DNA from: Fodinibacter sp963695175
GTDB lineage: Bacteria > Actinomycetota > Actinomycetes > Actinomycetales > Dermatophilaceae
Assembly (NCBI GenBank): GCA_963695175.1
Contig: CAVOGG010000002.1
Coordinates: forward strand, 1-64,000
Direction of reading: 5' to 3'
DNA length: 64,000 nucleotides
This document shows, piece after piece, positions 30,678 to 40,106 of this stretch. The notes below the pieces were generated by a model. That model did no database searches and was not told the origin of the DNA. It saw only the letters and a program-made list of their open reading frames with translations. A program made the translations under genes and the position numbers. Every line of letters starts with the position of its first letter. The stretch's first letter is position 1.

Positions 30678-33362
30678 TCAGGGGCGGTAGTCGTCCGTCT
30701 GGTAGGCCGCGCACGAGGCGTCGGAGGTCTCGACCCCGCTCGAGGCCAACGACTCGCGCGCCGTTGCGGCCCGGCTGCGCCCGAGGTTCCACGCCAGCCA
30801 GTCGTCGGCCTCGGCCGTCGTGCCCGACGACGAGCCCGTGATGCACGACGCCATCTGGGCGGGCAGCCGGTCGACGATGACCGGCGTGGCGTCGGCGCCG
30901 AGGGTGGACAGGTAGCCCGTGTCGAGGCTCGAACCCGCCTCGAACCGGTCGATGTTGCGCCCGGCCACCCAGGCGTCCGGGTTCATGGCCGCGAAGCCGA
31001 GGGCGAAGACCGCGGCGGAGACGAGCACCGCGCGCGGCACCCACCAGCCCGACAGCCGCACCCCGGCGGCGAGGAGGAACACGACGACCAGGCCCAGCCA
31101 CAGCTCGAAGCCGTCGACGAAGACGCGCAGCACGGTGTAGCCGAACGCGTCCTGGTAGAGCGACATCCGGTAGAGGGCACTGGCGACGACGGCGAGGGTG
31201 AGCAGGCACAGGGCGCCGAGGAGCAGGCGCAGCAACAGCCGGTCGCGGGCGGTCTCGCGGGACGCGGCGCGCATCGTCAGGGCGACGACGACCACCGTGA
31301 GGAAGGTGGCGACGGTGAGCTGGCCGAAGCCCTGGTGCACGTACTCGGCGTAGGTCAGGCCGGTGGTGCGCTCGAGGTACTCGTGGCCGCCCCACATCGC
31401 CGTGGCCTGGGCGACGAGGAAGCCGGCGAACAGGGCCACGACGATGCTGACGGGGACCCCCCACTCCCACCGGTGGGCGACCCGGCGGCGCTCGGGCAGC
31501 GTGACGCCGTCGACCGGCGGCGGGTTGAGGGCCAGGTACGCGCCGGTGAGGACGACCCCCGCGACCAGGGTCAGCACGAAGGTGCGCGCGACGATGGTGT
31601 CCCAGCCCAGGTCGGGCACGAGGGAGTCGGCCCAGGAGCCGAACAGCGCGTCGCCGGTCGCGAACAGCCCCCCGAACAGGGTCAGCGCGACTAGGGACAG
31701 TCCGATGGTGCGCAGGATCGGCCAGAGCTTGGACACCCGGCTCGTCGCGGAGATGGTGCGGCCCAGCAGCGGGAGCCCGCGCAGCGCGGACAGGGGCCAG
31801 GCGGCGACGCTGAGCGGGACCGACAGCAGGGTGCGGGCCCGGGTCGTGCCGGCCGCCGCGACGACGACCGCGATGAGCACCGCCAGGGCCACGACCCCAC
31901 CACCGTCGCGGATCATCGTCGTCGTGGCGAGCACCGCGGCGAGCCCGGCGCAGGCGATCGTCCAGGGGTCGCGGCGGTGGCGCGCGACGACCCACATGAG
32001 CAGGCCGGCGGCGAGCATCGTGAGGCAGACGGCCAGGCCCAGGTTGCGCTCGGGCCAGGTCAGCGCCGCCCAGGCGCCGATGCCCAGGGCCGCCAGGACG
32101 GTCAGCGGCTGGACCGGCACGCCCTTCTCCGGCCACAGGCCGTCGAGCGCTCCACCGCCAGCGCCGGGGCCGGCGGGCCGGGGCGCCAGCGGTGGCAGCA
32201 CGGGCGGGGTCGTCGCGGTCGTCGCGGTCGTGGCGGTCGTCGTGGCCGCGGCGGGTGCGACCGCCGGGACCGGCGTGGTCGGCGACGGGGCCTCGTTCGT
32301 GGGGGTGCTCGGTGCGGGCACGGTCCTGTCCTCCAGGAGGTGGGTGGGCCGACCGGCGCGGGCGCGCCGGGGCAGGACGGCGCGCAGGTGCGCGCCGGTG
32401 GAGCCGGACGGGGTGGGCAGCGCGATGATCGTGCCGCCGTGCAGCTCGCAGACCCAGCTCGCGATCGCCAGGCCCAGACCGGTGCCGCCGGCCGAGTCGC
32501 CGCCGGAGCCGAACCGGTCGAAGACCCGCTCGACGCGGTCGGCGGGGATGCCGGGGCCGTCGTCGCAGACCTCGAGCCACCAGGTGTCGTCGTCCACTCC
32601 GCGGGCCACCACCCGCACCTCGCCCTGTGGGGGGCTGTGCCGTACCGCGTTGTCGACGAGGTTGGCCACGAGCTGCGCGAGGCGGCCGGGGTCGGCGGTC
32701 ACGGTGAGGTCGGCCGGGTGGGTCTCGTGGCGCACGAGCACCGAGCGTCCACCGACCATGGCCTCCGACACCCCCGCGCGAAGCAGCTCGCCGACCCGCA
32801 CCTCGGTCAGGGCCAGCGGCGCCGCGCCGGCGTCGATCCGGGAGAGGTCGAGCAGGTCGCCGACCAGGGCGCTGAGCCGCTCGGACTGGGTGAGGGCGGC
32901 ACGCAGGGCCTCGTCGTCGTGCTGGACCACGCCGTCGACGAGGTTCTCGAGCAGGGCACGCTGGGCGGTCAGCGGGGTGCGCAGCTCGTGCGACACGGTC
33001 GCCACGAGCTGCCGGCGTTGCTGGTCGGCGGTGGCGAGGTCGGCCGCCATCGCGTTGAACGCCCGCGACAGCGTGCCCACCTCGTCGGACGAGGTCGCCG
33101 TCACCCGCTGCGCGTAGTCGCCCGCCGCCATCCGGCGCGCCGCGGCCGTCATCTCGCGCAACGGCGAGGTCATCCCCCGCGCCAGCCACTGGGTGACGGC
33201 CAGCGCCGCCGCCACGGTGACCGGCACGCTCATCCACCACGGCACCTCGGCCGCCTCGCCCACGCCGGCCACGATCACGGCGACCACGACGCTGGCACCG
33301 ACGAGCACGCCGAGCTTGACCCTGATGGAGGCGACACCGTCGAGCGGGCGCTCGGTGTTCAC
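30678..33362 (-). CDS. Sensor histidine kinase fused in frame to DUF4173 membrane protein
   Basis: One uninterrupted frame of 894 residues. Residues 1-345 are an OmpR-partner kinase: two membrane helices (about 17-60), HAMP, HisKA with VSHELRTPLTAQ (phospho-His near 124), and HATPase with NLVDNAVRHS, DDGPGIP and GGTGLGLAIA. After a Thr/Ala/Pro linker, residues about 400-894 are a multi-helix DUF4173 protein ending in an extracytoplasmic C-terminal part. An internal GTG at 32321 (residue 348) has GGAGG 8 bases upstream, so a separate 547-residue DUF4173 protein could also be made. The first GTG at 33362 overlaps the regulator stop (GTGA). Confidence 0.82.
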   Translation of the reverse strand: MNTERPLDGVASIRVKLGVLVGASVVVAVIVAGVGEAAEVPWWMSVPVTVAAALAVTQWLARGMTSPLREMTAAARRMAAGDYAQRVTATSSDEVGTLSRAFNAMAADLATADQQRRQLVATVSHELRTPLTAQRALLENLVDGVVQHDDEALRAALTQSERLSALVGDLLDLSRIDAGAAPLALTEVRVGELLRAGVSEAMVGGRSVLVRHETHPADLTVTADPGRLAQLVANLVDNAVRHSPPQGEVRVVARGVDDDTWWLEVCDDGPGIPADRVERVFDRFGSGGDSAGGTGLGLAIASWVCELHGGTIIALPTPSGSTGAHLRAVLPRRARAGRPTHLLEDRTVPAPSTPTNEAPSPTTPVPAVAPAAATTTATTATTATTPPVLPPLAPRPAGPGAGGGALDGLWPEKGVPVQPLTVLAALGIGAWAALTWPERNLGLAVCLTMLAAGLLMWVVARHRRDPWTIACAGLAAVLATTTMIRDGGGVVALAVLIAVVVAAAGTTRARTLLSVPLSVAAWPLSALRGLPLLGRTISATSRVSKLWPILRTIGLSLVALTLFGGLFATGDALFGSWADSLVPDLGWDTIVARTFVLTLVAGVVLTGAYLALNPPPVDGVTLPERRRVAHRWEWGVPVSIVVALFAGFLVAQATAMWGGHEYLERTTGLTYAEYVHQGFGQLTVATFLTVVVVALTMRAASRETARDRLLLRLLLGALCLLTLAVVASALYRMSLYQDAFGYTVLRVFVDGFELWLGLVVVFLLAAGVRLSGWWVPRAVLVSAAVFALGFAAMNPDAWVAGRNIDRFEAGSSLDTGYLSTLGADATPVIVDRLPAQMASCITGSSSGTTAEADDWLAWNLGRSRAATARESLASSGVETSDASCAAYQTDDYRP

Positions 33363-34063
33363 GGCGCGACCTCCAGGGCGTAGCCGACGCCGTGCACGGT
33401 GCGCACCCGGTCGGCGCCGATCTTGGCGCGCAGCGCCTTGACGTGGCTGTCGAGCGTGCGGGTGCCCGAGGCGTCGGCCCACCCCCACACCTCGCGCATG
33501 AGCACGTCGCGGCTGCGCACCGTGCCGGGCTCGGTGGCGAGGGCGCAGAGCAGGTCGAACTCGAGCGGGGTGAGGTGCACGTCGGCGCCGTGCACGGTGA
33601 CCCGCCGGGTGGCGCCGTCGATGCCCAGGCCGCCGACGTCGGTGCGGGCGTCGCCGGCGGCAGCCAACGCCGCGGCCCGCTCGACGCGGCGCAGCAGGGC
33701 CCGGATCCGGGCCACGACCTCGCGCATCGAGAACGGCTTGGTGACGTAGTCGTCGGCCCCGACCGCCAGCCCGACGAGCAGGTCGGTCTCGTCGTCGCGG
33801 GCGGTGAGCATGAGCACGGGCACCGGGCGGGTGGCCTGGATGCGGCGGCACACCTCGAGCCCGTCGAAGCCGGGGAGCATCAGGTCGAGCACGACGAGGT
33901 CGGGTGCGTGCTCCTCGAACGCGGCGACCGCGCCGGGGCCGTCGTGCGCCTGCTCGACGGCGAAGCCCTCGGCGCGCAGCCGGTCGGTGACGGCCTGGTT
34001 GATCAGCGGCTCGTCCTCGACCACGAGGATACGCGCGGCGGCGGTCGTCGTCCCCTCGGTCAT
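33359..34063 (-). CDS. OmpR-family response regulator
   Basis: A 234-residue two-component regulator. The receiver domain (10-125) has VVEDEPLI with the acidic pair, DLVVLDLMLPGFDGLE with the phospho-acceptor Asp, LMLTARDDE and DDYVTKPFS with the conserved Lys. The C-terminal winged-helix domain shows VHLTPLEFDLLCALA and RTVHGVGYALE. It is immediately upstream of, and overlaps, its kinase gene. The signal is unknown. Confidence 0.94.
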   Translation of the reverse strand: MTEGTTTAAARILVVEDEPLINQAVTDRLRAEGFAVEQAHDGPGAVAAFEEHAPDLVVLDLMLPGFDGLEVCRRIQATRPVPVLMLTARDDETDLLVGLAVGADDYVTKPFSMREVVARIRALLRRVERAAALAAAGDARTDVGGLGIDGATRRVTVHGADVHLTPLEFDLLCALATEPGTVRSRDVLMREVWGWADASGTRTLDSHVKALRAKIGADRVRTVHGVGYALEVAP

Positions 34064-34153
34064 GCTGCGAGCGTAGGACCGGGCCCGGTGTGCCCCGTGG
34101 GAGCACCGTGTGGAGATCGTGTGAAGGGTGCGCCGTCGGCCGGGGCGGCCCGG

Positions 34154-35107
34154 TCAGGCGGGCAGGCGGCGCTGGGTGCGAAAGGCCGTGGGGGTGATGC
34201 CGGTGCAGCGGGTGAAGTGGTGGCGCAGCAGCGCCGCCGACCCGAAGCCGGCGTCGCGGGCGACGGCCTCGACCGGGAGGTCGGTGTCCTCGAGCAGCTG
34301 CCGGGCGCGCAGCACTCGCTGGTCGGTGACCCACTGGTGGGGTGTGGTGCCGGTCTCCGCGACGAACCGCCGGGCGAAGGTGCGCGACGACATCGCGGAC
34401 CTGCGGGCGAGGTCGTCGACGGTGAAGGCCGTGCCGAGGTGCTCGAGCATCCAGGTGAGCACCGGCCCCAGGCTCTCGGCGGTGGTCGTGGGCACCGGCC
34501 GGTCGATGAACTGGCGCTGGCCGCCGTCACGGTGCGGCGGCACGACCATCCGGCGCGCGATCGTCGTGGCGACGGCGCTGCCGAGCTCGGTGCGCACGAG
34601 GTAGAGCGCGGCGTCGATGCCGGCCGCGGTGCCGGCACTGGTGATGACGGTGCCGTCGCGCACGTACAGCACGTCGGGGTCGACGTGGGCCAGCGGGTGG
34701 GCGGCTGCGAGCTCGGCGGCGTGCCGCCAGTGGGTGGTGCACTCACGCCCGTCGAGGATGCCGGCCGCCCCCAGGGTGAAGGCCCCGGAGCACACCGACA
34801 TCACCCAGGCACCCCGGTCGACCGCGTCGCGCAGCACCTGCACGACCGCCGGCGACGGTGTGCGGGCCGACGACGACGCGGGCACCGCGACGAGGTCGGC
34901 GTCGGCGGCCGCCTCGAGGCCGAACGCGGCGGTGACGGTGGTGCCGTTGCGCGAGTCGAGCGGCCCGGGCGTCTCGGCGCAGACCCGGTAGTCGAAGGGT
35001 GCGATGCCCTCGTCGGTGCGGTCGATGCCGAACACCTCGGCGAGTACCCCGAACTCGAACAGGGCCACCGGCTCCTGGAGCAGGACTGCGACGGACTTCA
35101 GTGCCAT
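34154..35107 (-). CDS. GlxA-family regulator (DJ-1/PfpI domain plus AraC HTH)
   Basis: A 317-residue transcription factor. The N-terminal half (5-170) is a class I glutamine amidotransferase-like DJ-1/PfpI domain with WVMSVCSGAFTLGAAGIL, whose nucleophile-elbow Cys is kept. The C-terminal half (about 215-315) is an AraC-type double helix-turn-helix with SSRTFARRFVAETGTTPHQW and AGFGSAALLRHHFTRCTGI. Regulators of this type often control an adjacent gene; the only divergent neighbour is the small gene at 35191. Confidence 0.9.
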   Translation of the reverse strand: MALKSVAVLLQEPVALFEFGVLAEVFGIDRTDEGIAPFDYRVCAETPGPLDSRNGTTVTAAFGLEAAADADLVAVPASSSARTPSPAVVQVLRDAVDRGAWVMSVCSGAFTLGAAGILDGRECTTHWRHAAELAAAHPLAHVDPDVLYVRDGTVITSAGTAAGIDAALYLVRTELGSAVATTIARRMVVPPHRDGGQRQFIDRPVPTTTAESLGPVLTWMLEHLGTAFTVDDLARRSAMSSRTFARRFVAETGTTPHQWVTDQRVLRARQLLEDTDLPVEAVARDAGFGSAALLRHHFTRCTGITPTAFRTQRRLPA

Positions 35108-35190
35108 GCCGGACAGTATGGCAGATATTCGATGTACAGCGTCTTTTCCGCCACTCGTGGCAGGTATTGGTGGAGCGTCAAACTATTGCC

Positions 35191-35400
35191 ATGGACACGA
35201 ACAGCACCCTCGAGACCATCATCACCTTCGCCGCCATCGGCGGCCTCGTGGCCCCCGTGGCCTACCTGATGGAGCGCACCAACCGGCGCGAGCGGCGCGA
35301 GCACGGGGCCCGCACCACCTGGACGTGGACCCGGTACGACGCTGACAGCCGTCGGATCGCGAACGAGATCCACTCCCTCGACGGCGCCGCCCACCGTTGA
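35191..35400 (+). CDS. Small membrane-anchored hypothetical protein
   Basis: A 69-residue protein starting at ATG 35191. It has one N-terminal hydrophobic helix (about 8-26, TIITFAAIGGLVAPVAYLME), then a strongly basic RTNRRERREHG stretch and a polar tail. No family is recognised. It is divergent from the GlxA-type regulator across an AT-richer 83-base gap that must hold both promoters, and it converges with coxG. Confidence 0.5.
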   Translation: MDTNSTLETIITFAAIGGLVAPVAYLMERTNRRERREHGARTTWTWTRYDADSRRIANEIHSLDGAAHR

Positions 35401-35421
35401 TCGGACGGGCCGACCAGCGGG

Positions 35422-36135
35422 TCAGGACCGACGGCGGCCGATCAGCCAGCCGAGCACCAGTCCGGCCAGCGCTGCCACGGCGTACGGCGCGTAGTTCTTG
35501 ACGAGCACCGGCAGGACCGTCGCTCCCAGGTCGATGGAGTCGTCCGCGTCCGGCACGACGGCCGGGCGCGGCGGCCTCGTCGCGACGGGAGCGGCAGCCG
35601 GAGCGGGAGCGGGAGCAGCCGAAGCCGGCGCCGCCGCGGGCGCGGGCGCGGCATCCACCGGTGCGGGCTCGACGACGGGCTCGGGCTCGACGGGCGGCGC
35701 GAACTGGCCCTCGATGCACGCGACGAACTGCTGGAGCAGCTTGTCGGAGACGTCCTGCATGACCCCGCGGCCGAACTGGGCCGGCTTGCCGGTGATCGAC
35801 AGGTCGGTGGTGACGTCGATGCGGGTGCCGTCCCCGGAGGGCACGAGCACCAGGGTGACGGTGGCACCGGCAGTGCCGTTGCCCCGCTTGTCCTTGCCCT
35901 TGGCCTCGATGACGGCCCGGTGCGCCGTGTCGTCGCGCTCGGTGAACTGCCCGGTGCCGGCGTACTGCAGGGCGATCGGGCCGAGCTTGACCTTCACCGT
36001 GCCGGCGAACCCGGACTCGTCCACGGAGGTGATCGTCGCGCCGGGGAAGCAGCTGCCCACCCGTTCGAGGTCCATGAACGTGGCCCAGGCGTCGTCGACG
36101 CTCGCCGGGACGGTGAAGTCGTGGCTCAGCTCCAT
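35422..36135 (-). CDS. coxG: CoxG-like SRPBCC protein with C-terminal membrane anchor
   Basis: A 237-residue protein. Residues 1-150 are a CoxG/SRPBCC lipid-binding-like fold (MELSHDFTVPASVDDAWATF, GSCFPGATITSVDE, KLLQQFVACIEGQFAPP). A Pro/Ala linker and a C-terminal helix (YAPYAVAALAGLVLGWLIG) with a basic end follow. In Oligotropha CoxG helps anchor CO dehydrogenase to the membrane, and the helix here fits such a role. It is the last gene of the operon, 7 bases after coxM. Confidence 0.87.
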   Translation of the reverse strand: MELSHDFTVPASVDDAWATFMDLERVGSCFPGATITSVDESGFAGTVKVKLGPIALQYAGTGQFTERDDTAHRAVIEAKGKDKRGNGTAGATVTLVLVPSGDGTRIDVTTDLSITGKPAQFGRGVMQDVSDKLLQQFVACIEGQFAPPVEPEPVVEPAPVDAAPAPAAAPASAAPAPAPAAAPVATRPPRPAVVPDADDSIDLGATVLPVLVKNYAPYAVAALAGLVLGWLIGRRRS

Positions 36136-36142
36136 GCGGTGG

Positions 36143-36991
36143 TCAGCCTCCCAGGGCGGTCAGGACGGCCCGACGGGTGAGCACCCGCGCGAGGTGGCGC
36201 CGGTAGTCGGCGTCGCCGTTGAGGTCGCTCGGCGGGTCGGTGCCGTCGGCCACCTGGGCGCAGACGTCGCCGAGGTCGGCGGCGGACCGGCCGACCAGGG
36301 CCTGCTCCACCCCTCGGGCGCGTACCGGGGTCGAGCCCATGTTGGTCAGCCCGATGCGGGCCTCGCTGATCGTGCCGCCGTCTGCCTTGACCGCCACGGC
36401 GACCCCGACGATCGACCACTGGTGTGAGACGCGCACGAACTTCTCGTAGTGCGACCCCCAGCCGGTGTGCTTGGGGATGCGCACCTCGGTGAGCAGCTCG
36501 CCCTCGGCGACCGAGGTCTCGAACAGGTCGTGGAAGAACTCGCTCGCCGGCACGGTGCGCTCACCACCGGCGCCGACGATGACCAGCTCGGCGTCGAGCG
36601 CGAGCACCGGCGCCCCGACGTCCCCGGCCGGGTCGGCGTGCACGAGCGCCCCGCCGATGGTGCCCCGGTGCCGGATCTGGGGGTCGGCGACCTCGGCGAC
36701 GGCCTTCGCGAGCAGCTCCGCGTGCTCGTGCACGAGGTCGCTCTCGAGCAGGTCGCTGTAGGGCGTCATGGCGCCGATGACGAGGTGGTCGCCCGCGTCG
36801 CGGATGCCGCGCAGCGCCTCGATGCGGCCGAGGTCGACGAGCGTCTCGGGTGCGTTGAGCCTCATCCGCAGGATCGGCAGGAGGGACTGGCCCCCACCGA
36901 TCACCTTGGCGTCGTCACCGCCCGCGGCGAGCGCCGCGAGGGCCTCGTCGACGGTGGTGGGTGCGAGGTAGTCGAATGCTGCGGGGATCAC
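36143..36991 (-). CDS. coxM: Molybdenum hydroxylase FAD-binding subunit (CoxM-like)
   Basis: This medium subunit passes electrons from the iron-sulfur subunit to FAD. The 282-residue protein has the flavin motifs AKVIGGGQSLLPILRMRL and TIGGALVHADPAGD, plus PAAFDYLAPTTVDEALA at the start. The GTG at 36991 overlaps the coxL stop (GTGA). The C-terminal domain has VAVAVKADGGTISEARIGL as in the family. Confidence 0.93.
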   Translation of the reverse strand: MIPAAFDYLAPTTVDEALAALAAGGDDAKVIGGGQSLLPILRMRLNAPETLVDLGRIEALRGIRDAGDHLVIGAMTPYSDLLESDLVHEHAELLAKAVAEVADPQIRHRGTIGGALVHADPAGDVGAPVLALDAELVIVGAGGERTVPASEFFHDLFETSVAEGELLTEVRIPKHTGWGSHYEKFVRVSHQWSIVGVAVAVKADGGTISEARIGLTNMGSTPVRARGVEQALVGRSAADLGDVCAQVADGTDPPSDLNGDADYRRHLARVLTRRAVLTALGG

Positions 36992-39465
36992 TGTGCCGCT
37001 CCGTCCGTCGCGCCCGCTGAGGGGTCCTGGTTGAGTGCGTCGTCCGCGAAGTGCGGCTGCGCCTGCCCGGTCACGTCGCCGGAGTGCGACCCGGCACTCT
37101 GGATCGCCTTCCACACCCGTTCCGGGGTGCACGGCATCTGGACGTCGTTGACGCCGAGGTGCCGCACGGCATCCACGATCGCGTTCACGACCGCCGGGGT
37201 GGAGGCGATGCAGCCGGCCTCACCGACCCCCTTGGTGCCCAACGTGTTGGTCGTGGAGGGGGTGACGGTGTTGTCGACGACGAGGTTGATCGTGTCGGCG
37301 GCCGTGGGAAGGGTGTAGTCGACGAACGAGCCCGTCACCAGTGTGCCGTTCTCGTCGAACTCGGCGCCCTCCCACAGCGCCTGCGCGATCCCTTGGACGA
37401 TGCCGCCGTGTTCCTGTCCGGCAACGATGAGCGGGTTGATGATCGTGCCGATGTCGTCGACGGCGACGTAGCTGCGCATCGTCGAGGCCCCGGTCTCGGT
37501 GTCGACCTCCATCGCACACAGGTGGGTGCCGTGGGGGAAAGAGAACGTGTAGGCGTCGAACGTCGCGTCGGAGTCCAGGCTCGGCTCCACGCCGTCGGGC
37601 AGGTTGTGGCCCGTCCAGGCGGCGAGCGCCACCTCCCCGATCGTGACGCCCCTGTCGGTGCCCCGGACGCTGAACCTCCCGGCCGAGAACTCGACGTCGT
37701 CGACGCCGGCCTCGAGGAGGTGCGCCGCGATGGGCGTGGCCTTCTCGATGACCTTGTCGGCCGCCTTCACCAGCGCCTCACCACCGATGACGAGGGACCG
37801 CGAGCCGTAGGTGTCCATGCCCCTGGGCACGATCTGCGTGTCTCCGTGCAGCACCTCGATGTCCTCGAAGGCCACACCCAGGCGGTCCGCCACGATCTGG
37901 CTCCACGCGGTCTCGTGCCCCTGCCCGTGTGGGGTGGCGCCGGAGAGCACCTCGACCTTGCCGGTGGCGAGCATCCGAATGGTGGCGTGCTCCCAGCCGC
38001 CCGCCCCGTAGTTGAGCGCACCGAGGATGCGCGAGGGGGCCAGGCCGCACATCTCGGTGAAGGTCGAGACGCCGATGCCGAGCTGCACCGGGTCGTCGGC
38101 CTCACGGCGGCGCCGCTGCTCGGCCCTCAGCCCCTCGTAGTCGAAGAGCTCGGTGGCCCGTGCCGTGGCCGCCTCGTAGTTGCCCGAGTCGTAGGTCATT
38201 CCGGAGACGGAGGAGAAGGGGAACTCCTCGTGCGTGATCCAGTTCTTCTCGCGGATCTCGAGCGGGTCGACCCCCACCTCGGCGGCGAGCTCGTCCATGA
38301 GCCGCTCGATGGCGTAGGTGGCCTCCGGGCGCCCCGCACCTCGGTACGCGTCGACCCAGGTCTTGTTGGTGAGCACCGTCTGGCAGTTGAACTGGTAGGC
38401 GGGGAACTTGTAGATGGCGTGGAACATCCACGCCCCGAGCACGGGCACGCCCCCGCCGAGGATCGCCACGTAGGCGCCGAGGTCGGCGAGCAGCTCGACC
38501 TTCAGGCCAGTGACCGTGCCGTCCTTGGTGGCGGCAAGCGTGAGGGTCTGCCACTGGTCGCGCCCGTGGTGGCCGGAGACCATCGTCTCCGAGCGCGTCT
38601 CGGTGTACTTGCAGGGCTTGCCGAGGCGCCGTGCGACGGCCAGGGTCGCGAACTCCTCGGGTGTGGTCTGCAGCTTGCCGCCGAACCCGCCACCGACATC
38701 GGGGGCGATGACGCGGACCTTCGACTCCGGGATGCCGGTGGTCGCGGCGATGAGGAAGCGCAGGATGTGCGGGATCTGGGTGGCCGTCCAGATGACGATC
38801 TGCTCACCGGTCGGGTCGACGACCGTCGAGCGCGGCTCCATGAAGGCGGGGACGAGCCGCTGCTGGCGGTACTCCCGCTCGATGAGGATGCCGTTCTCGC
38901 GGGCTTCGGCGATGGCGGCCTCGACGTCGCCCCCGGTCCCGGCGGCGGCCGAGTCGAGCTGCCAGAACGCCGACTTGTTCGTGCCGAGGTCAGGGTGCGC
39001 CAGCACCTCGTCCTTGAGCGCTTCGCGGGCGTCGAGCACCGCCGGGAGCTCGTCGTAGTCGACGTCCACGAGCTCGGCTGCATCCCGTGCGGCTGCCGCG
39101 CTGCGCGCGGCCACGACCGCCACGATCTCGCCGGCGCACGCCACGTGGTCGACGGCGACGGGAAGGTGGGTGGGCGCCTTCTGCTCGTCGTTGAGCGGCC
39201 AGGCGTTCGCCACCACGCCCAGGCCCTCGGCGAGGTCACTGCCGGTGAAGACCCCGATGACCCCTGGGGCGGCCTTCGCCTGGGTGGTGTCGATGGCGGT
39301 GATGTTCGCGTGGGCGAAGGGGCTGCGCACCATGGCAAGGTGCAGCATCCCGGGCAGCTGGATGTTGTCGGTCCACTTGGTGCGACCGGTGATGAGGCGA
39401 AGGTCCTCCTTGCGCTTGCGCGCCTGGCCGATCTCAGCGGCCGGGCGGTCGTCGACGGCGGTCAT
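36988..39465 (-). CDS. coxL: Molybdopterin-binding hydroxylase large subunit, form II CoxL-type
   Basis: An 825-residue catalytic subunit carrying a molybdopterin cytosine dinucleotide cofactor. It has FMEPRSTVV, VIAPDVGGGFGGKLQ, the active-site loop DAYRGAGRPEA, TPHGQGHETAWSQIVAD, and KGVGEAGCIAS with the catalytic Glu. The loop is AYRGAGR (form II); the copper-binding Cys of true CO dehydrogenase (AYxCSFR, form I) is missing. The substrate is therefore open: an aldehyde, purine-like or other heterocyclic compound is at least as likely as CO. ATG at 39465 overlaps the coxS stop (ATGA). Confidence 0.93.
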   Translation of the reverse strand: MTAVDDRPAAEIGQARKRKEDLRLITGRTKWTDNIQLPGMLHLAMVRSPFAHANITAIDTTQAKAAPGVIGVFTGSDLAEGLGVVANAWPLNDEQKAPTHLPVAVDHVACAGEIVAVVAARSAAAARDAAELVDVDYDELPAVLDAREALKDEVLAHPDLGTNKSAFWQLDSAAAGTGGDVEAAIAEARENGILIEREYRQQRLVPAFMEPRSTVVDPTGEQIVIWTATQIPHILRFLIAATTGIPESKVRVIAPDVGGGFGGKLQTTPEEFATLAVARRLGKPCKYTETRSETMVSGHHGRDQWQTLTLAATKDGTVTGLKVELLADLGAYVAILGGGVPVLGAWMFHAIYKFPAYQFNCQTVLTNKTWVDAYRGAGRPEATYAIERLMDELAAEVGVDPLEIREKNWITHEEFPFSSVSGMTYDSGNYEAATARATELFDYEGLRAEQRRRREADDPVQLGIGVSTFTEMCGLAPSRILGALNYGAGGWEHATIRMLATGKVEVLSGATPHGQGHETAWSQIVADRLGVAFEDIEVLHGDTQIVPRGMDTYGSRSLVIGGEALVKAADKVIEKATPIAAHLLEAGVDDVEFSAGRFSVRGTDRGVTIGEVALAAWTGHNLPDGVEPSLDSDATFDAYTFSFPHGTHLCAMEVDTETGASTMRSYVAVDDIGTIINPLIVAGQEHGGIVQGIAQALWEGAEFDENGTLVTGSFVDYTLPTAADTINLVVDNTVTPSTTNTLGTKGVGEAGCIASTPAVVNAIVDAVRHLGVNDVQMPCTPERVWKAIQSAGSHSGDVTGQAQPHFADDALNQDPSAGATDGAAQ

Positions 39466-39989
39466 GACGCCACGCTCGCGGAGGTCGTGGTCACCGGGGA
39501 GTCGTCCTCGACGGCGCCTCCACCGGCGGCCATCGTGCTCGCGCAGGCCGCGACGGCCTTGACGATGTTGTGGTAGCCGGTGCACCGGCACAGGTTGCCC
39601 TCGAGCCCGACCCGGATCTCCTGCTCGGAGGGGTTCGGGTTCTCCTTGAGCACGTCCAGGGCCTGCATGATCATGCCCGGCGTGCAGTAGCCGCACTGCA
39701 ACGCGTGGTTGTCGTGGAAGGCCTGCTGCATCGGGTGCAGCTCGCCGCTCGTGGCAATGCCCTCGATGGTGGTGACCTCGTGGCCGTCGGCCTGCACGGC
39801 CAGGACGTTGCACGACTTCACGCTCCGGCCGTCGAGGTGGACGGTGCACGCGCCGCAGTTGCTGGTGTCACAGCCGACGACGGTCCCCACCTTCCCGACG
39901 GTGTCGCGCAGGTACTGGACGAGCAGCGTTCGGGGTTCGATGTCGTCGGAGCACAGGACTCCATCGACCGTGACGTTGACCCGAGTCAT
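39462..39989 (-). CDS. coxS: Molybdenum hydroxylase iron-sulfur subunit (CoxS-like)
   Basis: The small subunit holds two [2Fe-2S] clusters. In its 175 residues the plant-type cluster is GCDTSNCGACTVHLDGRSVKSC (given by positions about 39-60, four Cys), and the second uses CGYCTPGM and CRCTGY at about 98-137. Start ATG 39989 (MTRVNVTVDG). It is the first of the S-L-M trio, which is the form II gene order. A 117-base gap to the xdhC-like gene may contain a promoter. Confidence 0.95.
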   Translation of the reverse strand: MTRVNVTVDGVLCSDDIEPRTLLVQYLRDTVGKVGTVVGCDTSNCGACTVHLDGRSVKSCNVLAVQADGHEVTTIEGIATSGELHPMQQAFHDNHALQCGYCTPGMIMQALDVLKENPNPSEQEIRVGLEGNLCRCTGYHNIVKAVAACASTMAAGGGAVEDDSPVTTTSASVAS

Positions 39990-40106
39990 CGTTGACTCCT
40001 TCGGCAGTGTGGACCGTGACGTGTTCGTGATCCTCACGCGAACTGACCCGCGCCACAAGGGGTATGGACAGATCCGGCCGGAACCGCAGGTCAGACGTGT
40101 TTCCCC

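Noticed and set aside
36988..39465. Calling coxL a CO dehydrogenase large subunit
   Set aside because: The active-site loop is AYRGAGR without the form I Cys, and the gene order is S-L-M. The CO-oxidising assignment is not supported.
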